This document shows, in pieces, positions 6,850 to 13,216 of a stretch of DNA of 15,218 bases; position 1 is the stretch's first letter, and the number at the start of each line of letters is the position of its first letter. The translations under genes were made by a program, and so were the position numbers. The notes under the pieces were generated by a model. The model did not search any database. It saw only the letters and a program-made list of their open reading frames with translations, and was not told the DNA's origin. This DNA is from Actinomycetes bacterium (GTDB lineage Bacteria > Actinomycetota > Actinomycetes > Actinomycetales > Demequinaceae): positions 1 to 15,218 of the forward strand of contig JAEZXC010000134.1 in the NCBI GenBank assembly GCA_023442845.1, written 5' to 3'.

Positions 6850-7652
6850 TGAGCGCTTCCGTTACCTTCGACGCCGTGTCGCAGCGGTTTGCGCTGCGCG
6901 GCGGCCACCGCTCCGCACTCGCGGAGGTGTCGCTGCACATTGAGCCGGGCGAGTTCGTGTCGGTGGTGGGCCCTTCGGGTTGCGGCAAATCGACGCTCCT
7001 CGACTTGGTCGCGGGCCATACCCGCCCCTCCTCCGGGACCGTCACGGTGGGCGACCAACCAGTGCCGGGGCCCGGTCCCGATCGCATGCTCGTCTTCCAA
7101 GACCACGCGCTCTTTCCGTGGTTGAGCGTGACCGACAACGTCGAGTTCGGCCTACGAGCGGCCGGCGTGGCCGAGAATGAGCGGGCATCGACTGCGGCCG
7201 AGTGGATCGAACGCGTCGGGCTTGCCGACGCGGCCCGGTTACACCCGCACGAGCTCTCGGGCGGCATGCGCCAGCGTGCAGCACTTGCACGCGCTTTCGC
7301 GCTGAAGCCGCAAGTGCTCCTCATGGACGAGCCTTTCTCGGCCCTCGACGCGCCCAGCCGTGACCGGCTCCACGTCGAACTTCAAGAGCTGTGGCGCGAG
7401 ACGGCCACCACCATCATCTTTATCACCCACAACGTCCGCGAGGCCGTGGTGCTCGGCGACCGCGTCGTCGTCATGTCATCGGGCCCCGGCCGCATCATTG
7501 CCGAGGTGCCCGTCAATATCGCACGGCCCCGCGTTGTTGAGTCGCGTCGCGTCGTCGACCTCGCTCAGCATGTGCGCGGCCTGCTCGACGCTGCGGACCA
7601 AATGGGGATCGCTGCCCCACGTGAAGGACGCGATGGCTATGTCAGTATCTGA
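6849..7652 (+). CDS. NitT/TauT-type ABC transporter ATPase (SsuB/TauB-like)
   Basis: A 267-residue ABC ATPase. Walker A is GPSGCGKST (41-49), the Q-loop glutamine is Q84 (VFQDHALFPW), the signature is LSGGM (136-140), Walker B is LLMDE (157-161) and the switch histidine is H194 (FITHN). The Q-loop followed by ALFPWLSVTDNV, and the overall size, match ATPases for nitrate, sulfonate, taurine and related anions. It shares one base with the cysN stop (TGATG) and is followed by its permease. Given the operon, the substrate is likely sulfate or an organosulfur anion. No monooxygenase for sulfonates (SsuD, TauD) is present, so sulfate deserves consideration. Substrate not determined. Confidence 0.9.
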   Translation: MSASVTFDAVSQRFALRGGHRSALAEVSLHIEPGEFVSVVGPSGCGKSTLLDLVAGHTRPSSGTVTVGDQPVPGPGPDRMLVFQDHALFPWLSVTDNVEFGLRAAGVAENERASTAAEWIERVGLADAARLHPHELSGGMRQRAALARAFALKPQVLLMDEPFSALDAPSRDRLHVELQELWRETATTIIFITHNVREAVVLGDRVVVMSSGPGRIIAEVPVNIARPRVVESRRVVDLAQHVRGLLDAADQMGIAAPREGRDGYVSI

Positions 7653-8460
7653 GACCCGCAACACGGTCGATGCGCTTGCGACGCGGCCCAAGACCCGCCG
7701 TCCCGTACCCGTCCTCGTGACCGGAGCCGTGCTCCTCGTCACGTGGTGGTTGTTGTCCTTTGCTGTGGCCACCTTGCCAGGACCAGCCACCACGGCGACA
7801 GAGCTGTGGCACATGGCTCTCGATGGTCAGTTGTGGTCGATTCTGTGGCGCATCACCGTGTTCATGGCCGCCTGCTTCTCGGTGGCGGTGGTGCTGGGAG
7901 TCGTGGGCGGACTCGCCATTGGCATGACGCGCACGCTCGACAACGGCCTCTCGCCGTACCTTGCTGCACTTCAAGGGATGCCGACATCTCTGTGGATCCC
8001 CGTTGCTGCGATCGTGTTGGGCACCGAGGTGTGGTCTCTTGCCGCCGTCGTCTCCCTTGGAGCTGTCCCGGCTATTGTCCTCGGCACGCGAACCGCTGTG
8101 CGCACGGTTCCGCCGCTCTTGATCCGGGCGGGCCGCACCCTTGGCGAGAGTGGCGCGTCACTCGTGCGCCGCGTCGTGCTCCCTGCTGCTCTGCCCGGAA
8201 TTGTCACCTCCGCTGAGCTTGGATGGTCGATTGCCTTCCGCTGCCTCGTGGCGGGCGAGATCTTCTCGGGCGCGCTGTCAGGCACTGGCATCGGCGATGT
8301 CATCTCCCGTTCGCGTGAGTCCGGCGACCTCACCGAAATGGTCGCGACGATTCTCATCGTCATGGCGTTTTCGGTCACCGTTGATCGTGCGGTGTTTGCG
8401 CCTATTCACGCGCACCTGCGTCGCAGCCGCGGCTTCGACGACACCGCAGCCGCTCACTAG
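7633..8460 (+). CDS. NitT/TauT-type ABC transporter permease (SsuC/TauC-like)
   Basis: A 275-residue inner-membrane permease. Hydrophobic segments lie near residues 27-49, 70-97, 118-150, 190-212 and 236-256. The EAA loop that docks the ATPase is at about 166-190 (AGRTLGESGASLVRRVVLPAALP), the form typical of SsuC/TauC permeases. I chose ATG 7633, with AAGGA a few bases before it; a second ATG at 7639 is possible. It overlaps the ATPase gene by 20 bases. It ends the operon: the next gene is of another kind and has its own upstream region. No substrate-binding protein gene accompanies the pair in this window. Confidence 0.88.
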   Translation: MAMSVSETRNTVDALATRPKTRRPVPVLVTGAVLLVTWWLLSFAVATLPGPATTATELWHMALDGQLWSILWRITVFMAACFSVAVVLGVVGGLAIGMTRTLDNGLSPYLAALQGMPTSLWIPVAAIVLGTEVWSLAAVVSLGAVPAIVLGTRTAVRTVPPLLIRAGRTLGESGASLVRRVVLPAALPGIVTSAELGWSIAFRCLVAGEIFSGALSGTGIGDVISRSRESGDLTEMVATILIVMAFSVTVDRAVFAPIHAHLRRSRGFDDTAAAH

Positions 8461-8473
8461 AACAACACGCTCG

Positions 8474-8489
8474 TGTGGCGTAGATCACA
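8474..8489. promoter_or_regulatory. CRP/GlxR-type palindromic operator
   Basis: TGTGGCGTAGATCACA matches the CRP/GlxR consensus TGTGA-N2-TA-N2-TCACA at 11 of 12 defined positions. The symmetry extends one more base on each side (G8473, C8490). It lies 13 bases after the permease stop and 152 bases before the glycosyltransferase start. A cAMP-responsive CRP-family regulator such as actinobacterial Crp or GlxR is the obvious candidate. Its placement points to control of the polysaccharide operon. Activation versus repression cannot be told, as I could not fix the promoter. Confidence 0.6.
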
Positions 8490-8506
8490 CTTTCTGTGGT
8501 TCGATA

Positions 8507-8553
8507 GGGCGTATTGGGTCTTTTGTCCCAATGGGGCTCCGGCTCTCACGCCC
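8507..8553 (+). other. Possible three-stem RNA structure between the two operons
   Basis: An outer stem GGGCGT (8507-8512) pairs with ACGCCC (8548-8553). Inside it, ATTGGG (8513-8518) pairs with CCCAAT (8527-8532), and GGGC with GCTC (8534-8545 region) forms a weak third stem. Together they make a compact three-way junction. It could end the sulfur operon, although no T-run follows, or be a structured leader of the glycosyltransferase operon. I do not recognise it as a known riboswitch. Confidence 0.3.
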
Positions 8554-8593
8554 AACAAGGTGCCACGGCGCGCCACCGCCAACGTTGTCGATC

Positions 8594-8608
8594 TCGCGAT
8601 TTTCGCGA
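8594..8608. repeat. Palindromic repeat TCGCGA-N3-TCGCGA
   Basis: Two copies of the self-complementary TCGCGA (8594-8599 and 8603-8608) flank TTT, 33 bases before the glycosyltransferase start. It reads as both a direct and an inverted repeat. It may be an operator or a small RNA hairpin in the leader; no function can be assigned. Confidence 0.35.
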
Positions 8609-8641
8609 ACCGTATTCGGAATCGACCACTTTGGGGGAACT

Positions 8642-10417
8642 GTGGCACACACGTCGCACGCGACGCCCGCATCCGCACCTTCACCAACCGTTGTGCCGAG
8701 CGCAGGCGTACCGGCACGCACCGGCACGCCATCGCCCGTCCACACCCTCATCGTGTTGTTGTCGACGCTCGGGATCCTCGTCTACTCGGCGTTTCTCCTC
8801 AACCCTCAGCACCGGGGCGACGTGATCCCTTACATCATGGTGCTGACGGCCGAGTCGATCCTCGTGTTCCACGCCCTCCTCGCGATGTGGACCATCCTTG
8901 CCGGGGCCAACAACCCCCGCGACTTCACGTACTACCTCGCGCAAAGCAACCTGTTTCCCAAGGACTTCCGCGGGCATGCAAAGCGCGCGCCATTTGTCAT
9001 CAACGGGGTTGAACACAGCGTCGACGTGTTCATCACGACCTACGGCGAGGACGTCGAGGTCATCAAGAAGACCGTGAAAGCAGCGCTCGCAATGCGCGGC
9101 CGCCACAACACGTGGGTCCTCGACGACGGCAAGAGCGATGACGTCCGTGACCTCGCGGCGTCGCTCGGTGCTCGGTACGTGCGCCGGCTTAGTTCAGGCG
9201 GCGCAAAAGCGGGCAACATCAACCACGCGCTCACCCTCGCCAAGGGTGACCTCTTTGCGATCTTCGACGCCGACTTCGTTCCTCACCGCGACTTCCTCGT
9301 CGAGACCGTTCCGTTCTTTGTTGACGCGAAGGTCGCCTTTGTTCAAACGCCCCAGACGTACGGCAATCTTCACACCGTCGTCGCGCGCGGAGCTGGCTAT
9401 ATGCAGACGGTCTTCTACCGCTTCATTCAGCCGGGCCGCAACCGCTTTAACGCGGCGTTCTGCGTTGGCACGAACGTCGTCTTCCGTCGCGCCGCCGTCG
9501 ACGACGTTGACGGCATTTACACCGACTCAAAGTCGGAAGACGTGTGGACCTCGCTGCGTCTTCACGAGCGCGGCTGGCGTTCGGTGTTCATCCCTGACAC
9601 CCTTGCCGTCGGCGAGGCCCCCGACACGATTGAGGCGTACTCGAAGCAGCAATTGCGATGGGCCACGGGCGGCTTTGAAATTATGTTGACCCACAACCCG
9701 CTGAGCAGGCGCCGCAACCTCACGATGGATCAGCGCATTCAGTACTTCGTGACGGCAACCTTCTACCTCACCGGTATCTGCCCGTTGCTCCTGCTCCTTG
9801 TGCCGTCGCTTGAGATCTTCTTCGACATGCGGCCGATGACGGTGTCGGTGAGTGTGCTCACGTGGTTCCTGTTCTACGCAGGCTTCTACGTCATGCAGAT
9901 TCTGCTCGCCTTTTACACGCTTGGATCGTTTCGGTGGGAAACCCTGACGCTCGCCATGGTGTCCTTCCCCATCTACGTGAAAGCACTGTTCAACGTATTC
10001 ACGGGCCGCGATGTCGGTTGGCAGGCAACGGGCACCGCACGGGGCAACTCTCCGTACAACTTTGTGGTGCCGCAGATGCTGTTCTTCCTCTTCCTCTCGC
10101 TCACGTCGGTGGTAGCGGTGTACCGCGACATCACCAATGGCGTCGCGACGCTCGCGATGGCGTGGAACGTGACAAACACCCTCATCCTTGGCGCCTTCAT
10201 CATCTCGGTGGCGCGTGACGCCCGCCTCTTGCGCCGCGGCGTGGTGAGCACCCCCGTGCCCGCTCCGTCCGCTCCGCAGCAGCCGCGAACTGTCGTCGCC
10301 CGCCCGGCGCAGGAAGCGCGCACGTACTTCCCGGCGTCGTCCCCCACCCCGCTCCCTGCTCGTGAACCTGTGGCCGCGATGTCCCGGCGGTCGTCCTCAA
10401 AGGAGGCAATGCTGTGA
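8642..10417 (+). CDS. Processive family 2 glycosyltransferase (beta-glucan/cellulose/curdlan synthase type)
   Basis: A 591-residue membrane synthase. Two helices (about 34-53 and 61-87) precede a cytosolic GT2 domain with the processive signature D,D,D,QxxRW: D161-D162 (VLDDG), D209/D211 (FDAD), the catalytic-base position D300 (KSED) and QQLRW (336-340). About five helices follow (366-394, 401-427, 434-453, 475-494, 503-523). These enzymes polymerise nucleotide sugars and extrude the chain, as BcsA, CrdS and BgsA do. No C-terminal PilZ domain is visible; instead a Pro/Ala/Ser-rich tail runs from about 535. The start is GTG 8642, with GGGGGA three bases upstream (close). The frame is open further back without coding character, and an in-frame GTG at 8693 is another option. 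Overlap with the next two genes implies a synthase complex. Polymer type is inferred from the GH81 partner. Confidence 0.9.
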   Translation: MAHTSHATPASAPSPTVVPSAGVPARTGTPSPVHTLIVLLSTLGILVYSAFLLNPQHRGDVIPYIMVLTAESILVFHALLAMWTILAGANNPRDFTYYLAQSNLFPKDFRGHAKRAPFVINGVEHSVDVFITTYGEDVEVIKKTVKAALAMRGRHNTWVLDDGKSDDVRDLAASLGARYVRRLSSGGAKAGNINHALTLAKGDLFAIFDADFVPHRDFLVETVPFFVDAKVAFVQTPQTYGNLHTVVARGAGYMQTVFYRFIQPGRNRFNAAFCVGTNVVFRRAAVDDVDGIYTDSKSEDVWTSLRLHERGWRSVFIPDTLAVGEAPDTIEAYSKQQLRWATGGFEIMLTHNPLSRRRNLTMDQRIQYFVTATFYLTGICPLLLLLVPSLEIFFDMRPMTVSVSVLTWFLFYAGFYVMQILLAFYTLGSFRWETLTLAMVSFPIYVKALFNVFTGRDVGWQATGTARGNSPYNFVVPQMLFFLFLSLTSVVAVYRDITNGVATLAMAWNVTNTLILGAFIISVARDARLLRRGVVSTPVPAPSAPQQPRTVVARPAQEARTYFPASSPTPLPAREPVAAMSRRSSSKEAML

Positions 10418-11142
10418 CGTGGCGAAACCGACTCAAACTCCTCATCGGAGTGATTGCTGTTCTCCTCATCGTCAGCACGTCGACGTACGTGTTTACGCTC
10501 CGGCAGGGCCAAGCGGTCAGTGTGAGCGCCCACGTTCAAGCGCAAACGTACGACGTTGGGGCCGACTACGCCGGAGTTGTCACCCGACGCTTTGTTGACC
10601 CTGGCGACTATGTGGCGCCGGGTGACCCGCTCTTTGTGGTCGACAGCCTGCAAGTGGCCCGGGATGTCTCCACGGGCGCACTGACGGTGAGCAACAACGA
10701 CGTGACGGCGCAAGGCGAGCTCACGGTCCGCGCGACGGTTGCGGGCACGGTGAAGGTGCTTGACGTGAACGAGGGAACGTATGTGGCGGCAGGCGTCCCC
10801 GTCGCCACCATCGAGCGCGATCAATCCCTCAGCGCGACCGCCGTCTTTGTTCTCGCCCCTCGCGACTTTGGGCGCATCGAGGACAACGCGACCGTCGACC
10901 TCATCCTCCCCAACGGCCGCGTGGCCAAGGGCACCGTGTCCAGCCTGTCCGTCCAGACCATCGACGGGCGTGCACATGTGACTGTTGAGATCGCGACCGA
11001 GGACCTCGTCGCGGGCTCTGACAACGGTTTGGTTCAAGACGGCACCCCGCTCGAAGCGCGCCTTCACCTGCGCCAGGACGGCGTCTTCGCTGGCATGCAA
11101 GACGCGGCCGATGACCTCTTGCGCAGGCTTGGGATCGTATGA
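10414..11142 (+). CDS. HlyD-like single-pass membrane adaptor lacking the coiled-coil hairpin
   Basis: A 242-residue protein with one N-terminal membrane helix (about 8-27) and the rest outside. Two lipoyl-like half motifs (AGVVTRRFVDPGDYVAPGDPLF at about 53-74, and VAGTVKVLDVNEGTYVAAGVPVATIE at 109-134) flank a link of only about 30 residues. A beta-barrel-like region follows (about 138-220). Membrane fusion proteins normally insert a long coiled-coil hairpin between the lipoyl halves to reach an outer-membrane partner; its absence suits a cell without one. The GTG is preceded by AGGAGG (10401-10406) at seven bases and overlaps the synthase stop as GTGA. HlyD-like partners of GT2 synthases are known, for example BgsB with BgsA in Sinorhizobium. 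Likely role: stabilising the synthase or guiding the polymer outside. Confidence 0.78.
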   Translation: MTWRNRLKLLIGVIAVLLIVSTSTYVFTLRQGQAVSVSAHVQAQTYDVGADYAGVVTRRFVDPGDYVAPGDPLFVVDSLQVARDVSTGALTVSNNDVTAQGELTVRATVAGTVKVLDVNEGTYVAAGVPVATIERDQSLSATAVFVLAPRDFGRIEDNATVDLILPNGRVAKGTVSSLSVQTIDGRAHVTVEIATEDLVAGSDNGLVQDGTPLEARLHLRQDGVFAGMQDAADDLLRRLGIV

Positions 11143-13148
11143 CGTGGGGCCGGGTTGGATCGGTCGCCACGGCGGCGTCCGCGTTGCTCGTCATTGGCTG
11201 TAGCGGGGGCGCATCGGAGCCGACTGGTAGCGCTGAGTCAACGCAGGAACAGGCCGCGTCGAGCCCAACGCAATCAGCAGCGCATCCGCAGGTGCTCGTC
11301 GAACGGACAGTGAGCGCGTTGGATGCGCGCCGCGTCGCCGACGGCGTCATTCCACCGACCAACAGGTGGTACTCCTCCCTTGCCTTTGGCGAGCCGGGCT
11401 TGCCCGTGTATCCACGACCATTGTCGTTGCGCCCGCACGACGGCGGTTTCACGATGGGGCTCACCTCACCCGTAGACGCCGAAAACGCGATCGTTGCCGC
11501 GGCCAGTGACGACGTGGGCGTGCAGATCGACGGCGCGAGTGGCTATGGCGTGGTGACGGCGGCGAGTTCTGTCGGTGCAGATCTCACCGTGGGACCTGCC
11601 GTCATCACCGTGGCGCAAGGCTGGCCCGCCATCGCAGTCACGGCGCAGGAGAGCCTCACCGCAACGCTCACCCTTTCCTTCACCACGACGGACGAGGAGA
11701 TCGCGGTGGCCGACGTGGGCGGCCGACGCTATGGCATCGCCGTGCGCGACGGCGTGCTTGACGGCACGACAATGCGGCTCGATGCAGGCGGGTCCGCAAC
11801 GCTTTTCGCTGTGCCAGAAGGCGTCGATGCCGAGATGTTCGGCAAAGCCCTTGGAGCATCGGCCCCTACCCCGAGCGTCGCGTGGACCTTGACAGGCGAC
11901 GCTGCCCGCACCGAGGTGTCGTACGGCGACGCGCCAACCGTTGTCCTCGTGCCCGAGGCGCGCGCTGCGCAATCCGGCATGACATGCGACCTCGGCCAGT
12001 TCGCGACGATCGACGGCCCCTTCGTTGCCTGTGCCGCATCGGAGGTGGCGTGGGACGTCCCCCGTGTGGAAGCGTCGGCCGCGATTGATCTGTCGTCCGT
12101 CAGCAGCGAGCACCGCGCCGCCATCGAAGCGGCGCTGGAAGAAGACATCGCAGCAACGCCGTGGACACTTCCTGAAGACACCTACTTTGGTGGCAAAGCG
12201 CTGTATCGCATTGCGAATCTACTGACGCTTGCGGATGCGCTTGGGCGAGGGGACCTTGCAGACGAGCTCGCCATCAAGCTCACAAGCGAACTGCAGCGGT
12301 GGGCCGATCCCGCAGGGTGCAATGAGCGCCCGAGCGCCTGTTTTGTCTACGACCCAACAGCACGTGGAGTTGTGGGGTTGACGCCAAGTTTTGGCGCCGA
12401 GAACTTCAACGATCACCACTTCCACTTTGGTTATTTGTTGTACGCCGCTGCAGTGGCCGGAGCGCGCGACCCGGGACTTCTCGAGGAGATTGGGCCGGTC
12501 TTTGATCTCGTCGCAGACGACATCGCGGCCCCCCATGCGACGGAGTTGTTCCCCGAGTGGCGGCACTTCGATCCGATTGCCGGCCACTCGTGGGCATCGG
12601 GCACCGCGCCTTTTGCGGACGGCAACAACCAAGAATCGAGTTCTGAGGCGGTGGCGGCGTGGAATGCGGTTGCCCTGTGGCGTGATGTGCGCGGCGAGGA
12701 CTACGAAGCGGCCACAGCGCAGTGGATGCTGTCGGCCGAGGCCGACGCTGCACGTCGGCTTTACCTTGCCCCTGACCTCTCGGCTGCGCCTGCATACGCG
12801 CACCCGACGGTTGGGATCCAGTGGTCGAGCAAGCGCGACTTTGCCACCTGGTTTTCGGCTGAGCCAAGCGCGATTGTGGGCATTCAGTTGATCCCCTTGC
12901 CTCCGGCGGCGCAGGAGGTCTTTGGGTCGCTGGAAGCGCATCAACTCGACGCTCTCGTACGCGCTGGACGGGCCGGAGGTCCTCCCACCCAGTTTGGCGA
13001 CTACCTCCTTATGGCGGAGTCGATGTCTCCGGAAGCAGCGAGCTCGGCTTGGGAGTCCGCTCTTGAGCTGTCGCCACGCGCGATTGATGACGGCAATTCA
13101 CGCTCGTACATGTTGGCGTGGATCGCGCTGCAGCAGCCCACGGGGTGA
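11139..13148 (+). CDS. Lipoprotein endo-beta-1,3-glucanase, glycoside hydrolase family 81
   Basis: A 669-residue exported enzyme. The N-terminus has a signal peptide ending in the lipobox VIGC, with C21 as the lipidated cysteine, then a Ser/Gly/Thr/Gln-rich linker to about residue 50. GH81 marks in order: TNRWYSSLAFG (74-84), a beta-rich N-terminal domain, NDHHFHFGYLLYAAA (424-438), DPIAGHSWASG (478-488) and DGNNQESSSEAVAAW (494-508). D425, E499 and E503 are the likely catalytic residues by position in these motifs. GH81 enzymes cut internal beta-1,3-glucosidic bonds (laminarin, curdlan, pachyman). No carbohydrate-binding module is seen. The ATG overlaps the adaptor stop as ATGA. A membrane-tethered glucanase co-translated with a glucan synthase suggests it trims, releases or edits the cell's own polymer, as BcsZ does with cellulose. 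A role in scavenging fungal glucan is the alternative. Confidence 0.88.
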   Translation: MTWGRVGSVATAASALLVIGCSGGASEPTGSAESTQEQAASSPTQSAAHPQVLVERTVSALDARRVADGVIPPTNRWYSSLAFGEPGLPVYPRPLSLRPHDGGFTMGLTSPVDAENAIVAAASDDVGVQIDGASGYGVVTAASSVGADLTVGPAVITVAQGWPAIAVTAQESLTATLTLSFTTTDEEIAVADVGGRRYGIAVRDGVLDGTTMRLDAGGSATLFAVPEGVDAEMFGKALGASAPTPSVAWTLTGDAARTEVSYGDAPTVVLVPEARAAQSGMTCDLGQFATIDGPFVACAASEVAWDVPRVEASAAIDLSSVSSEHRAAIEAALEEDIAATPWTLPEDTYFGGKALYRIANLLTLADALGRGDLADELAIKLTSELQRWADPAGCNERPSACFVYDPTARGVVGLTPSFGAENFNDHHFHFGYLLYAAAVAGARDPGLLEEIGPVFDLVADDIAAPHATELFPEWRHFDPIAGHSWASGTAPFADGNNQESSSEAVAAWNAVALWRDVRGEDYEAATAQWMLSAEADAARRLYLAPDLSAAPAYAHPTVGIQWSSKRDFATWFSAEPSAIVGIQLIPLPPAAQEVFGSLEAHQLDALVRAGRAGGPPTQFGDYLLMAESMSPEAASSAWESALELSPRAIDDGNSRSYMLAWIALQQPTG

Positions 13149-13149
13149 G

Positions 13150-13171
13150 TGGCCCCCCATAAGGGCGGCCA
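13150..13171 (+). terminator. Hairpin after the polysaccharide operon, possible terminator
   Basis: TGGCC (13150-13154) pairs with GGCCA (13167-13171), then after one mismatch CCC (13156-13158) pairs with GGG (13163-13165) around an ATAA loop. It begins two bases after the GH81 stop codon. No T-run follows, so termination would depend on the stem alone or on Rho. Confidence 0.4.
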
Positions 13172-13181
13172 GTTGATGAGA

Positions 13182-13209
13182 TTGCGGCACTACGCCGGAG
13201 TGCGACACT
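13182..13209 (+). promoter_or_regulatory. Putative leaderless promoter of rarD
   Basis: TTGCGG (13182-13187), a 16-base spacer and GACACT (13204-13209), which ends seven bases before the rarD ATG. The ATG has no Shine-Dalgarno sequence. The layout mirrors the leader-peptide promoter in this window (TTGCGT, spacer, CAGACT, seven bases, ATG). A small inverted repeat, GCACT/AGTGC, lies between the two boxes. Confidence 0.45.
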
Positions 13210-13216
13210 TCTGATC

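Noticed and set aside
8141..8641. Upstream extension of the glycosyltransferase frame into the permease gene
   Set aside because: The translation there is out-of-frame shadow of the permease and then an intergenic region with a CRP-like site.
8473..8641. Cyclic di-GMP riboswitch (GEMM) upstream of the synthase
   Set aside because: I looked for the conserved GEMM core and tetraloop-receptor pattern and did not find them; only generic stems are visible.
9973..11100. Open frame of 375 codons on the minus strand
   Set aside because: Antisense across the end of the GT2 gene and the adaptor gene, crossing their overlap; no domain seen.
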